The position numbers and the translations under genes were made by a program. A stretch of DNA of 64,000 bases from Bacteroidaceae bacterium. GTDB taxonomy: Bacteria; Bacteroidota; Bacteroidia; Bacteroidales; Bacteroidaceae. The stretch lies in contig JAFUVE010000038.1 in the NCBI GenBank assembly GCA_017483765.1, forward strand, positions 32,882 through 96,881. Direction: 5' to 3'. The notes below the pieces were generated by a model that saw only the letters and a program-made list of their open reading frames with translations, was not told where the DNA came from and searched no databases. Shown here piece after piece: positions 49,280 through 58,376 of the stretch; position 1 is the first letter of the stretch; each line of letters starts with the position of its first letter.

Positions 49280-52012
49280 TCATTCTTTCTTGAGTCGCTC
49301 CTCGATCATCTGGTTGATTTCGGCGTTTTCGGAGTAGTTGCTCTTGAGTGAGAGGAGGTATTCGTGGGCTTCGATGTCGCGTCCGGTCTTGCTGTAGACG
49401 TCGGAGAGGAGGATGAATGCCCTTGCGAGCCAGTAAGGGTAGGGTGTTCCGTTGTCGATGAAGGTGTCGAGCCTGGACTCAGCCTCCTGGTATTGCTGTG
49501 TGTCGTAGAGATACTGTGCCAGTTCCACGGTTCCCTGTGCTCCGTAGACGGTGACGTTGTCGTTGGCCAGTTCCTTGTAGTCCTGGAGTGCCGGGTCGAT
49601 GTAGCCGTTGGCCATGTAGTTTTGTGCACGGATAAGTCTTGCCTGCGACACCTTGTCGGGCGAGATTTTGCTGGTTCCGTCGAGGATTTTTGATGCGAAC
49701 TCCAGCTCCGCCTCCTTGTTTCCGGCTTTTCCCGCCAGCTCGAGCCCGTTCTGCAGTGCCTTGGCCTTCATGTCCTCAGAGAGGGTCTGCGCGTCGATTT
49801 GGCGGTAGAAGTCGAGTGCTTTGGCATATTCGCCGTTGGCAGTGGCGATGACGGCGGCGTTCTCTGTCATCTCGTCGAGTTCCTCGGGCGAGAGGCTCTT
49901 TCCTGCTCGCTGTGCTATGGCGGCGTATTCGTTCACCTTGCCCTGTGCGTTGTAGATCTGCTTGAGGCTCTCGAGTGCTGCTGCCGCTTCCTCTGTGTCC
50001 TTATGCTGGTCGATGAGTGTGGTGTACTGTTGGATGGCGAAGTCTGTCTGTCCGTTCTCCTGCAATATCATTCCGATTTCGTTCATGGCGCGCCTTGCGT
50101 TGGTGCTGTTCGGGTATTTGGCGATGAGCGAGCTGAAAGTGTCCTGCGCTTTCTGCCTGTCGCCGCTGAGCACGTATGCCCGTCCTTGCTCAAAGAGTGC
50201 GTTGTCGGCATATTCCGAGTTGTTGTAGGTGGTCTCCAGCTGGTTGAGCAGCTCCACCTTGTGCTGGTAGTTGCCTTTCAGTCCGCTTATCATGGCCATC
50301 TGCAGCAGTGAGTAGTCTCCGTGAGTCTTGTCGGTGAGCAGCGACGTTCCGTATGCCTGGTCCGCCTCGTCGAACTTGCGCTGGGTGAAGAGGCAGTCTC
50401 CGATGCGGTTGTATGCGTCGGCCTTGAGGTTTTTTCGGTCGGCGTTGGCCCCGTTGGGGCATCCGGTGAGGTAGTTGTTGAAGTTGGAGAGCGCTGCGGT
50501 GTATTTCTTGTTTTTGAAGTTGATATATCCGAGTCCGTAGTTGGCCAGTGCCTTGTTGCTGAGGTTTTTGCCGTTCTTGATGTAGGAGTTGTAGTCGCGT
50601 GCGGCTGCGGTGAGGTCGCCCAGCCGGTATTCTGACTCCCCTTTCCAGAAGATGGCCTCCGGGTTTGCGAGTGTGGCGTTGCTTTGGGTCATGAGTTCCT
50701 TGGCGCTGCGGTAGTCTCCGTTGGCGAATGCCTGTGTGCCCATGTTGTAGAGCACCTGCTGTTTGGCTGCGATGATGTCGGCCGAGGGCTTCTTGATTTT
50801 GTTGATGGACTTGAGTGCGGCAGGGTAGTTCTTCGTTGTGAAATAGACCTCTGTGAGGTGCTGTGCCACGCTGCTGGCATACTGTGAGTTGGGGTAGTTG
50901 TTGAGGAAGCGCTCAAATTCGGTGACCGACTCACCGAATCCCATCTCGGCACCCTGATGGAGAGTGAGCGCATAGTTGTATGCCGCCTCCTCCTTGGTGG
51001 CTGGGTCGGCGTTCATCTGTGCCGCCTGCTGGAAGGCGATGCTGGCCTGTCGCTTGTTCTGCGTGGAGATGTAGGCCTTACCTGCGTTGAGCCATGCGCT
51101 CTGGGCCATGGCGTCGGATGCCACTCCTGCGCTTTTGCTAAGCATCTTCGCTGCGTCGGCATACTGCTGGAGGTGGAACTGGCTCATACCGAGTTTGTAG
51201 AGGGCTGTGCGCTTGGGCTGCGCGGCTGAGGCTACGTAGGTCTGCAGTGTCTCTGCTGCTCCGGGGTAGCGTCCGAGGTCGTATTCCGCCTCTCCTGCGA
51301 TGCGCCGTGCCTCTGTCAGCATCTCGCTGTCACTTCCGTTTGAGGCAATCCATGTCCTTGCTTTGTCGAGCGCATCCTGTGGTTGTCCGCTTTGCAAGAG
51401 GCAGTCGGCGATATATACGGGTGCTTTCTTTCCGTATTCCTTCGACTGCTCCACGGCGGTGAAGTAGTTGGCGGCCTCCTTGTAGTTGCCTTTCACGTAC
51501 TGCGTGTAGCCGGCGTAGTAGTAGATGTCAGGCTGGTGGGTGGGGCTGTCCATGATTGAGGCAAGCTTGCGCTCTGCGGCGTTGTAGTCGCCAGTCTGGA
51601 GGCAGGCTATGGCACTGTAGAGGTTTGCCTCGGTCTGCTCTTTCTGCGGCAGGTTGCCGAACTCCTCGCTCGTGGCGTTGTCGTAGATTTGGGAGGCGGA
51701 TGCGTAGTCCTGGTTTTTCACCATGAGGTTGGCTTGCATCAGTTGGAGCCGTGTGCGGTCGGGGTGTATTGGGTTCTGCTGCAGCCACCTGCTGATGTTG
51801 TCGACCGTTCCTGGTGTGTTGAGGTAGTAGTCGTTGATGAGGCGTGTGGCCTGGCCTGAGGCGTTGAGGTTCTGCGAACCAAAGTAGAACTCCTCGTTGG
51901 TCAGCCGCTTTGCTTCCTCTTTCCGTAGGACGGCACTGTTGGGGTTGGCAAAGTGCTGGGCACTGGCGCTGAGCGCAAAGGCTGCTGCGATGATGGACAG
52001 GATGGGTTTCAT
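49280..52012 (-). CDS. Large secreted tetratricopeptide-repeat protein
   Basis: 910 residues with signal peptide MKPILSIIAAAFALSASAQ and about 18-20 TPR motifs along the whole length (for example AIACLQTGDYNAAERKLASI, YNRIGDCLFTQRKFDEADQA, FEQGRAYVLSGDRQKAQDTF). It is probably a periplasmic scaffold. YbgF/BamD-like repeat spacing is seen in the second half. Its gene lies between a Nudix gene (upstream) and the barrel gene (downstream) on the same strand, so it may assemble or support that barrel. There is no lipobox. Confidence 0.88.
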   Translation of the reverse strand: MKPILSIIAAAFALSASAQHFANPNSAVLRKEEAKRLTNEEFYFGSQNLNASGQATRLINDYYLNTPGTVDNISRWLQQNPIHPDRTRLQLMQANLMVKNQDYASASQIYDNATSEEFGNLPQKEQTEANLYSAIACLQTGDYNAAERKLASIMDSPTHQPDIYYYAGYTQYVKGNYKEAANYFTAVEQSKEYGKKAPVYIADCLLQSGQPQDALDKARTWIASNGSDSEMLTEARRIAGEAEYDLGRYPGAAETLQTYVASAAQPKRTALYKLGMSQFHLQQYADAAKMLSKSAGVASDAMAQSAWLNAGKAYISTQNKRQASIAFQQAAQMNADPATKEEAAYNYALTLHQGAEMGFGESVTEFERFLNNYPNSQYASSVAQHLTEVYFTTKNYPAALKSINKIKKPSADIIAAKQQVLYNMGTQAFANGDYRSAKELMTQSNATLANPEAIFWKGESEYRLGDLTAAARDYNSYIKNGKNLSNKALANYGLGYINFKNKKYTAALSNFNNYLTGCPNGANADRKNLKADAYNRIGDCLFTQRKFDEADQAYGTSLLTDKTHGDYSLLQMAMISGLKGNYQHKVELLNQLETTYNNSEYADNALFEQGRAYVLSGDRQKAQDTFSSLIAKYPNSTNARRAMNEIGMILQENGQTDFAIQQYTTLIDQHKDTEEAAAALESLKQIYNAQGKVNEYAAIAQRAGKSLSPEELDEMTENAAVIATANGEYAKALDFYRQIDAQTLSEDMKAKALQNGLELAGKAGNKEAELEFASKILDGTSKISPDKVSQARLIRAQNYMANGYIDPALQDYKELANDNVTVYGAQGTVELAQYLYDTQQYQEAESRLDTFIDNGTPYPYWLARAFILLSDVYSKTGRDIEAHEYLLSLKSNYSENAEINQMIEERLKKE

Positions 52013-52057
52013 TTATTTTTTAGTTTAGGGTTGAGGGTTTTTAGAGTTGAGAGTGGG

Positions 52058-52093
52058 AGTAATCAGAGTTCTCAGAGTAATCAGAGTCCTCAG
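52058..52093. repeat. 9-bp tandem repeat running into the Nudix stop codon
   Basis: Four units: AGTAATCAG, AGTTCTCAG, AGTAATCAG and AGTCCTCAG. The stop codon of the Nudix gene (52090-52092) is inside the last unit. The TPR side continues with GTTTAGGGTTGAGGG-like repeats up to the ATG. Confidence 0.88.
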
Positions 52094-52641
52094 AGTATTC
52101 CTATTTCCTTTAGGAATCGGCTGACAGTCTGCCTGATGGAGGTGAGACCGAAGCGGTCGGGGTGTATGTCGCTTGGTTGAGCCCAGAAGCATGATGCCAC
52201 GTCGTCGTGGGCCTGGACTGGTGTGTCTGCCGGGATGATGATGTGGTAGAAGGCGTCGCAGGAGTGGATGGTGATGCCGGAATAGAGGTATGTGCTGGGC
52301 AATGAGAAAAGGTATCTCATGCTGGCTTTTCCTTCTTTGATGAGACTGACGATGTCGATGCCCGTCTCTTCCTTCACTTCGCGACAGATGGCCTGGTCGG
52401 AGCTTTCGCCCGGGTCTACGAATCCTCCGATGAGGTCGAGCGTCCCTTTCTGCGGCTCTTCGGCCCTGACGGCCACGAGTAGCTCGTCCCGCTCGTTGGT
52501 GATGACGGCGGCACAAGCGGCGGCCGCGTTGAAGTAGAACGTGAAGCCGCAGTCGTCGCAGCGCCGCGACTTGAAGTCGTTGTCGCGGAAACGGCTGGAG
52601 CCGCAGACGGGACAGAACCGGAATTTGTCAAGATAGCCCAA
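52090..52641 (-). CDS. Nudix hydrolase with N-terminal zinc ribbon
   Basis: 183 residues. Zinc ribbon near 10-38 (CPVCGSSRF and CDDCGFTF), then a Nudix box GGFVDPGESSDQAICREV followed by KEETGID, matching GX5EX7REUXEEXGU. This resembles the C-terminal half of NADH pyrophosphatase NudC, but the family is shorter. The substrate is likely a dinucleotide or nucleoside diphosphate derivative; I cannot tell which. The start at 52641 begins MGYLDKFRFCPVCG. It is the first gene of a minus-strand block of three. Confidence 0.92.
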   Translation of the reverse strand: MGYLDKFRFCPVCGSSRFRDNDFKSRRCDDCGFTFYFNAAAACAAVITNERDELLVAVRAEEPQKGTLDLIGGFVDPGESSDQAICREVKEETGIDIVSLIKEGKASMRYLFSLPSTYLYSGITIHSCDAFYHIIIPADTPVQAHDDVASCFWAQPSDIHPDRFGLTSIRQTVSRFLKEIGIL

Positions 52642-53089
52642 GGTCGATATTCTTTTTGTTCGTTACAATCGTTTTTGGTGGAAGCCTCAAATAAAAAGCC
52701 TATATCCACAATGAATTGCAAATATAGGCATTTTCTTTTATATAAAAATGTTGTGCTTTCTTTTTTCGTAACTTTTAACTGTTGTTTATGATTTTGTAAC
52801 GGTTGGAGGGGGCGACAGTGAGTACGAAAAAGACTCTTTAAACTTCAAGACGATGCTGTCTGCACCCCTGACGTCTGCTGGTAGAGACGCGCCGTGGAGC
52901 GTCTTCATACTTTTATCAGCAGACGATTACGTTGTTTGATGATGTGGGAACATTTCAAGACGCCCCGCGGGGCGTCTCTACTTTGCGTTTTGGGAGAGCG
53001 GTATGTCGGAATGACGGATTGCTTCGTTTTAGGTAACATCTTGGAAAAAGCGTGAAACATGGAAAAAAATGATTGTTGGCGGTTTTCCG
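52642..53089. other. Non-coding stretch with two REP-like palindromes
   Basis: Two inverted copies of a palindromic motif: AGACGCGCCGTGGAGCGTCT (52885-52904) and the perfect palindrome AGACGCCCCGCGGGGCGTCT (52958-52977), with outward GTAGAGACGC/GCGTCTCTAC flanks. GTCTGCTG (52873-52880) and CAGCAGAC (52917-52924) enclose the first. No gene or RNA family is recognised here. Confidence 0.72.
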
Positions 53090-53097
53090 TAACTTTG
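53090..53097 (+). promoter_or_regulatory. -7 box of the surface-protein gene
   Basis: TAACTTTG with TTGTTGG about 22 bp upstream. The leader to ATG 53166 is about 62 nt. Confidence 0.78.
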
Positions 53098-53165
53098 CAC
53101 GTCGATTTCTAACACGATTTCTTTCAGATAAACATATTTTAAAAAAACAACTAAAAACTCAAGAC

Positions 53166-55274
53166 ATGAAAAAAATCTACTATGTCTGCATGTTGCTGCT
53201 GGCGAGCCTGCTTTTTGCTCCTTCAGCTCATGCGACCAAAACGTATGCCACGTTCGGAGCACCGGCCAATGAGGGCTCGTGGGACGCAGAGAACGGCATC
53301 TACACTTGGACGGCAGGATGGAGCAACCTGATGCCGATTTTCACGTTTGCCAATGGCGAGTTGGCACAGTACACGTCGCTGCACCTCACCACATCGGACT
53401 ACACTGACACTTACCGCGTCTGCTTTATGAACGGTTCCACCACAGTTGCCACAATCGCATTCTATTCTGCAGGACAGAAGGACCTGGTCTTCTCCGAGCG
53501 AAATGAGACCAAAGACCTTGACCTGTCTCAAATCACCCATATCAGTTTCGGCGGAGCCAGCGGTAGCGGCACCATCGGCCTGAGCAACGTATATCTTAGC
53601 AAGCCGTTCAAGCTGGAGTTCAATGAGGAGGGCAAGGCCTATATCGACCTGTCGGACCTGACAGCCTCCGGCGACAATCTCACTTACGACGACGCCACCG
53701 GCACGCTGGTGAGCACCGGCGGTGGCGGCTCCTTGTCCGTCACGTTCGACAAGGCTTACGACTTCACCAACGTGACGTCATGGAAAGTGACATCTACAGG
53801 CGACAATGTCTTCCAGCACTGGCAGATGGTTGGCGCGCTCAATAGCGACAACTCTCAGCTGGACATGTGGAGCGGCATGCTCGAGCGCAACATAGAAGCC
53901 ATGCAGGCAGGCAGGGACTTCTCTGCCGTGACGGGTATCACCCTGTTTGTTGGGGGCGCCGGCACGATCACCCTTACAGAACTGTGCCTGACCTCGAATG
54001 TCATCGTGGCCACCGACCCGCACGTGACGATGCTTACCTCTGAGATGTTTCAGAACTGGAGCGGTCCCGGCGCAGACGCCACGGTCGTAGGCAAGGCATA
54101 CCCCTCAAACCTTATTGGCAAGACAGCGGGTGCAGGTGCCACGGTTTATGGTGATGGAGGCGTTGGCTATCTGAACTATGCCGACCTGACGGGGTATGAC
54201 AAATTGTCGATCAAGGGGACTCCCGGACTTCCGATGCGTGTTCTGATGAACCGAATGACCGACGGAGGTGCGTTGACCGAAATTGCCAAAGCCATAGGCG
54301 AAGACGGACTGCTCGAAGTCGACCTCACGTCCTACGACTTTGCCCACCTGAATGCCATCAAGGTGAACTGGGGCAGCCCGGAAGGAGTCATATCGGAAAT
54401 CAGTCTCTATAAGGCCACTGTGGAAAGCGAATGCAGCTATAGGTTCACCGGCAGCGGTGTCCTCACTACCAGTGCGGTCAACGCCCTGGCTGACGAGGAA
54501 GCCACCATCATCGACGCCCGTGACATGAAAGGCAACGGGCTGCAGTTCTCTGCCGCCAATCCGAACTGCATCTTCATCGCCAAGGACGGGGTGCTTGCGA
54601 ACGCAAACAATGTTGCGGTCGATGGAGTGATTGAGCAGCTTGTGGTTTCAGACGGCTATCCGTTCGCCGTTCCTTCAGGTGTCAGCTCGGAGAGTGCTGA
54701 ATATACGAGAGCTATGTCAAATACCTACGGAACCATCTGCCTGCCTTTCGATGCAAAAGCTGATGCCGGCGTGAAGTTCTATGGCATCGAGCGGATTGAC
54801 GGCAACGAACTGGTGGTTACGGAGATGACCACTGTCCCGGCCGGCACCCCTGCCATCATAGAGAAGCAAAACGAGGCTGAGGAGCAGGTTGTCGTCACCG
54901 GTGATGGCAATATGCAGAAGGAGCAGACCGTTGAGACGGATGTCCTGTTCACTGGCTCTTACAATGCGCAGACCATCCTTGCGGCAGATTATGCCGAGAG
55001 TATCTTCGCCATCTCCAACGACCATTTCGTCAAGGCCCGCGTTCAGATCAACCTGCCCGGGTTCCGTGCTTTCTTTGCTGCCGACGCCGCCGACAACGTG
55101 AATATCCGTAAGGACGACGGGCTCGCCAGCGGCATAGAGCAGGCGGGAGTGGCAGCCCATGGCCGCGTTGTGAATGTGTTCACGCCTTCCGGAGCCATGT
55201 CCGGCAAGCTGGGCAGAGGAGTTAATTTCGTGAGAATGAGTGACGGCACAACGCTCAAGATCTTCGTGAAGTAA
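53166..55274 (+). CDS. Large secreted beta-rich protein with sorting-signal-like C-terminus
   Basis: 702 residues, signal peptide from ATG 53166 (MKKIYYVCMLLLASLLFAPS to HA). Three or more jelly-roll-like segments resembling carbohydrate-binding domains follow (SWKVTSTGDNVFQHWQMVG, ITLFVGGAGTITLTELCL, LNAIKVNWGSPEGVISEISL). The end reads GVNFVRMSDGTTLKIFVK, close to type IX secretion or Bacteroidales cell-surface sorting tails. There is no catalytic motif. An upstream in-frame ATG at 53073 would put 31 residues over the promoter and is rejected. Its neighbour is a small acidic protein gene 49 bp downstream. The function is unknown; glycan binding is a guess. Confidence 0.75.
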   Translation: MKKIYYVCMLLLASLLFAPSAHATKTYATFGAPANEGSWDAENGIYTWTAGWSNLMPIFTFANGELAQYTSLHLTTSDYTDTYRVCFMNGSTTVATIAFYSAGQKDLVFSERNETKDLDLSQITHISFGGASGSGTIGLSNVYLSKPFKLEFNEEGKAYIDLSDLTASGDNLTYDDATGTLVSTGGGGSLSVTFDKAYDFTNVTSWKVTSTGDNVFQHWQMVGALNSDNSQLDMWSGMLERNIEAMQAGRDFSAVTGITLFVGGAGTITLTELCLTSNVIVATDPHVTMLTSEMFQNWSGPGADATVVGKAYPSNLIGKTAGAGATVYGDGGVGYLNYADLTGYDKLSIKGTPGLPMRVLMNRMTDGGALTEIAKAIGEDGLLEVDLTSYDFAHLNAIKVNWGSPEGVISEISLYKATVESECSYRFTGSGVLTTSAVNALADEEATIIDARDMKGNGLQFSAANPNCIFIAKDGVLANANNVAVDGVIEQLVVSDGYPFAVPSGVSSESAEYTRAMSNTYGTICLPFDAKADAGVKFYGIERIDGNELVVTEMTTVPAGTPAIIEKQNEAEEQVVVTGDGNMQKEQTVETDVLFTGSYNAQTILAADYAESIFAISNDHFVKARVQINLPGFRAFFAADAADNVNIRKDDGLASGIEQAGVAAHGRVVNVFTPSGAMSGKLGRGVNFVRMSDGTTLKIFVK

Positions 55275-55323
55275 TTTGTGTGCCAATCATTTATTCAGCC
55301 AAAAAAAACGAAACAGAACTATT

Positions 55324-55530
55324 ATGAAAAGATATATCAAGCCAGAAATGAGCGAGACGGCCTGCGCTGACCTCCTCCGTGTCATCTGTATCAGCAGGGA
55401 GGAGGATGCCGACATCGTGGATGCTGAGAGCAAATTCAGATACGACTCCGATGAGGACTATCAGGACGACATGGAGTTCCTGCAGTTTTGCAGGGACAAT
55501 GAGATGTCGAAACCCAATTCGCTCTGGTGA
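55324..55530 (+). CDS. Small acidic protein, 68 residues, no signal peptide
   Basis: Begins MKRYIKPEMSETACADLL and continues RVICISREEDADIVDAESKF, with Asp/Glu dominating the second half (YDSDEDYQDDMEFLQFC). The start MKRYIKPEM resembles short Bacteroidales proteins that begin MKKYIKPEI and often sit beside secreted-protein genes; the meaning is unknown. ATG 55324 is preferred to an upstream GTG overlapping the previous gene. Three Cys residues are present. It may be a leader-like or regulatory peptide. It is followed by two hairpins. Confidence 0.6.
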   Translation: MKRYIKPEMSETACADLLRVICISREEDADIVDAESKFRYDSDEDYQDDMEFLQFCRDNEMSKPNSLW

Positions 55531-55549
55531 TTCTTGAAGGACTAGCCTT

Positions 55550-55640
55550 GCGGCATGAGGTTGCCGACCGCATGCCGCTGTGGCAGGTCCGTTCATGAAG
55601 AATGAGGCGCCGGTTTCCTGAAAGGGAGCCGGTGCCTCAT
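55550..55640 (+). terminator. Two hairpins after the small acidic protein gene
   Basis: GCGGCATG (55550-55557) pairs with CATGCCGC (55571-55578). ATGAGGC (55602-55608) pairs with GCCTCAT (55634-55640), extended by CCGG pairs. Neither is followed by a T run. Confidence 0.55.
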
Positions 55641-55679
55641 GCGCTTATGGGAGGAATATGCAGGATGTTGCGTGGTAGG

Positions 55680-56261
55680 TTATTCCATCGCAATGCTGAA
55701 AGAGGCAGATTCTTGGAGCTTGGGCGATGTGACGTTGATGTTGACGATGCCTTTCTCCTCTTGTGGTTGTATAATCAGGAGTGCCTGCCCGCGGAACGTG
55801 GTGGGTGAAAGCGAGCGGAAGGACTGCAGGTCGTAGGGATGTCCTGTCCCGGCAACGGCAAGATGGCGTGCGCCAGAGGTCTTGATCTGAAGGGGGATCT
55901 CTGCGGTGGGGCAGGGGTTTCCGTCCGCGTCCACCACCCTGAGGTAGACGTATGCGAGGTCGTTGTGAGATGTGGAAATGACGGTGGACTCAGCGGGTTG
56001 CAGGCTCTGACTGCCCTTTACTGGCAGGAACTGGATGGCGGCCGGGGCACCCGAGGTGCTGAAGGTCACCTCTGCGTGTTTGCCTTTCACGGTCTCGGCC
56101 TTCAGCGTACCGGGCTCGTAGGCCACTCGGAAGGTGGCTGTATAGTTCTTTGGATTGACATCCTGCTCCCCGATGACACGTCCGTTGACCGACAGACGGA
56201 CGCGGGGCTCACGTGTGTAGACATTCACCCGGAGTGAGTCGCTTCGTCTGTATAGTCGAGT
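55680..56261 (-). pseudogene. 3' fragment of a GH2-family glycoside hydrolase gene
   Basis: About 190 residues match only the C-terminal DUF4982/GH2 C-terminal Ig-like domains (NVYTREPRVRLSVNGRVIGE, STVISTSHNDLAYVYLRVVD, TTFRGQALLIIQPQE). Full GH2 enzymes need 700 or more residues. The open frame runs upstream to a TAA at 56262-56264, with no ATG or signal. It fuses directly to a fragment of a toxin gene, so the junction near 56237-56262 is a deletion or rearrangement breakpoint. Confidence 0.82.
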
Positions 56262-56269
56262 TTATACAT
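56237..56269 (-). pseudogene. N-terminal fragment of a YoeB-like toxin gene
   Basis: Five bp after the antitoxin stop codon, ATG 56269 starts MYKLDYTDEAT and then breaks into GH2 sequence, with a stop at 56225-56227. The eleven residues align with the start of the intact toxin at 63547 (YNIEFKEQAT): every aligned residue is identical or similar except one. The rest of this toxin is absent here. Confidence 0.65.
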
Positions 56270-56274
56270 AGTCT

Positions 56275-56526
56275 TTAAAGGCTACTGAGAAATTCGCTAA
56301 GCGCTTCTTTGGTTTCAATTCTGTGCACTTTTCCTGAGCGGGCTTGTTCTAATGACTTGTCCACCCGTGCATAAAACTCTTCCTTGCTCATCAGAGTCGG
56401 GTCTTCTTTCTTTCTCTGCGAGGCTAATTTTTTCACATATTTCAAAACCTTTGCCATCAGCGTGTCGTCATCTGCTATATCGCCTAATGAGCGGAACAAT
56501 TCCGCAGTAATCTGTGATGTTGCCAT
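56275..56526 (-). CDS. Antitoxin paralogue without its toxin
   Basis: 83 residues, near-identical over the first 45 to the antitoxin at 63306 (MATSQITAELFRSLGDIADD, then TLMAKVLKYVKKLA). The last 25 residues (SLEQARSGKVHRIETKEALS) differ, as expected if they once bound a different toxin. Its own promoter box TAACTTTG is at 56555-56562. The toxin gene that should follow is only an 11-codon stub. The gene may still repress its own promoter or neutralise a related toxin. Confidence 0.85.
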   Translation of the reverse strand: MATSQITAELFRSLGDIADDDTLMAKVLKYVKKLASQRKKEDPTLMSKEEFYARVDKSLEQARSGKVHRIETKEALSEFLSSL

Positions 56527-56554
56527 ATTTCAAATATATTATGTATGTTGGATG

Positions 56555-56562
56555 CAAAGTTA
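56555..56562 (-). promoter_or_regulatory. -7 box of the orphan antitoxin promoter
   Basis: TAACTTTG on the minus strand, 29 bp before the start codon. The leader around it closely resembles that of the paralogue at 63274. Confidence 0.8.
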
Positions 56563-56607
56563 CGAAAAAATATTTATAAATGATTCTGCGTTACAATTTT
56601 ATTTGTG

Positions 56608-57597
56608 TCATTGCTCCGAGAGCAGCTGCTTTGCCGTCCGGTAGCCGATGTCGATCATCCGGCGGATTTTGTCGGTCTGGAAGTCGAGGGCATCGTAGTC
56701 GAGCGTGGGATTGAAGTAGAGGTTGGCGGCCGCGACGTTGTCGTTGTATTTCTTCCAGTCGGGGCGTGAGACGACCCAGTCGATCAGTCCTCCGATTCCC
56801 CATGCCTCCTTGAGTGAGAAGTCGCGGCTTTCGTGCTTGTTCTGCGTGAGATCGATGGCGATGACGTATTCAGCTCCCATGTCTTTCACCACGTCGACGG
56901 GCAGGTTGTTCATCATGCCTCCGTCCACGAGGAGCATCCCTTTCATCCTGACGGGTTTGAACATGCCCGGGATGGCCATGCTGGCTCGCATGGCGAGTGG
57001 CAGGCTGCCGTTGCGGAGGATGGCCTCGTTCTGTGTCTTCACGTCCGTGGCCACGCACCTGAAAGGTATGGGCAACGAGTCGAACTCGACGGAGTCAGGC
57101 TGGTTTGTGAGGCTGTCGAAGAGGGCGATAATCTTGTCGCCGTTGTTAAGCCCGAATCCCTGGACGGGTGACTCCTCCCCAGACTTCTTCCTCTTCTTCT
57201 TTGCCTTGGCGGTGGTGTAGATGGGGAATCCGAAGGCATGGATGACACCGTCGTCGTTCTCCACCAGCTTGTTGGTTTCTTCCTTGCGGTCGGTCATCAG
57301 CGTAAGCCACGACTGCGACAGGAACATCTCCTCGAGTTGTGCTGCCCGGAACCCGCAGCTGTAGAGTGCACCGAGAATGCTGCCGATGCTCGTTCCGGCG
57401 ATATAGTCGAACTCCAGTCCTTCCTCCTCCAGGGCTTTGAGCACACCGATTTCGGCGGCGCCTTTCGCGCCGCCGCCACCCAGAACGAGCCCGATCTTAG
57501 GTCGGTCCGGTCCTTTGAGCCTGTCGAGGTTTACTTGTGCTTGCATCGGGAGGGTGAGGAACAGGGCTGTGATAATCGAAATGAAACGGGAAAACAT
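56608..57597 (-). CDS. Patatin-like phospholipase
   Basis: 329 residues: signal peptide (MFSRFISIITALFLTLPMQAQ), then a patatin domain with oxyanion loop GLVLGGGGAKG (36-46), nucleophile S70 in GTSIG (68-72) and the catalytic Asp in VDGGMMNN near 220. Members cleave acyl chains from phospholipids or other lipids. Export places it in the periplasm or outer membrane. A C-terminal barrel, as in larger FplA/PlpD proteins, is absent, so it is the short form. It lies upstream of the orphan antitoxin and downstream of a lipoprotein gene on the same strand. Confidence 0.93.
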   Translation of the reverse strand: MFSRFISIITALFLTLPMQAQVNLDRLKGPDRPKIGLVLGGGGAKGAAEIGVLKALEEEGLEFDYIAGTSIGSILGALYSCGFRAAQLEEMFLSQSWLTLMTDRKEETNKLVENDDGVIHAFGFPIYTTAKAKKKRKKSGEESPVQGFGLNNGDKIIALFDSLTNQPDSVEFDSLPIPFRCVATDVKTQNEAILRNGSLPLAMRASMAIPGMFKPVRMKGMLLVDGGMMNNLPVDVVKDMGAEYVIAIDLTQNKHESRDFSLKEAWGIGGLIDWVVSRPDWKKYNDNVAAANLYFNPTLDYDALDFQTDKIRRMIDIGYRTAKQLLSEQ

Positions 57598-57622
57598 TGG
57601 TTTTTTTGAATGAAAGATTACG

Positions 57623-57694
57623 GGAAACTCTAGACGTTCTAGATTTTCTAGGTGCTCTAGTTTATCTAGTTCCTCTAGTTTCTCTAGCTCTTCT
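57623..57694. repeat. 9-bp tandem repeat, eight units, upstream of the patatin gene
   Basis: Units: GGAAACTCT, AGACGTTCT, AGATTTTCT, AGGTGCTCT, AGTTTATCT, AGTTCCTCT, AGTTTCTCT and AGCTCTTCT. The phase is perfect; the TCT/AG positions are fixed and the middle four bases vary. It is the longest example of the AGNNNNTCT class in the window. Confidence 0.93.
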
Positions 57695-57738
57695 AAAGCA
57701 TATAGAGAGACAATGAGTTTGCGTTGTGGGGGACGTGA

Positions 57739-58089
57739 TTAGTGATTGATGATGTCGAAAAGTCCCTGCAGGATGCCGTTGACCTCGTTTCCGTAGCCTG
57801 TGATTTTTCCTTTCACGCCTTTGTAGACGTAGCCGGCGCACTTGCCTTCGAGCTCACCGATGTACTGTTTCTCTTGTGATGTGTAGTTGTACTTGTTGAT
57901 TTTCTTACGGATGCTGGTGAATTCGTCGGCTGCTTTCTCCCAGTCCTTGAAGGAATAGAATTCGCCGTTGTCACGCAGTTCGTAAGAGAAGCGTTCGAGC
58001 CGGCTGATGGCACTCTGTTTCGTGGAGCATGAGCTGGCAAACAACATGATTATGCCAACAAATAATAATGAAAAGATTGATTTTCTCAT
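57739..58089 (-). CDS. Small lipoprotein of unknown function
   Basis: 116 residues from ATG 58089: signal MRKSIFSLLFVGIIMLFASSC (lipobox ASSC), then a helical domain (ISRLERFSYELRDNGEFYS, WEKAADEFTSIRKKINKYNY, QKQYIGELEGKC-like) and a short tail. The pattern of a long helix pair resembles small Bacteroidales envelope lipoproteins that I cannot name. An upstream ATG (58140) would add 17 charged residues before the signal and is rejected. It is divergent from the Asn/Ser-rich protein gene at 58377. Confidence 0.75.
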   Translation of the reverse strand: MRKSIFSLLFVGIIMLFASSCSTKQSAISRLERFSYELRDNGEFYSFKDWEKAADEFTSIRKKINKYNYTSQEKQYIGELEGKCAGYVYKGVKGKITGYGNEVNGILQGLFDIINH

Positions 58090-58285
58090 AGTTCTAAGTT
58101 TTTGTTTGTTTAATTTGATTTTGTCGGCAAACTTACGCAAAATAATTCATTTATGCACTCTTTTTTTCTTAAAAATGATGAAATCGGGGATTTTCTCATC
58201 AAAATGGTGGGAAATCTCCCTAAAAAGTAGTAAATTTACCCATTCGAATTAGGGAAAACAATTCTGAGAGATGAAAAATTTTTCC

Positions 58286-58293
58286 CAACTTTG
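58286..58293 (+). promoter_or_regulatory. Probable -7 box of the Asn/Ser-rich protein gene
   Basis: CAACTTTG, one mismatch from TAnnTTTG, 84 bp before the start codon. Confidence 0.5.
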
Positions 58294-58376
58294 CAGCAGA
58301 TAAGAGAAAGCTCCCCCATGGGAACACTCTTACGAGAGAAACTAAAAAAAGTAAAAACCTATAAATTAAGATTGTT

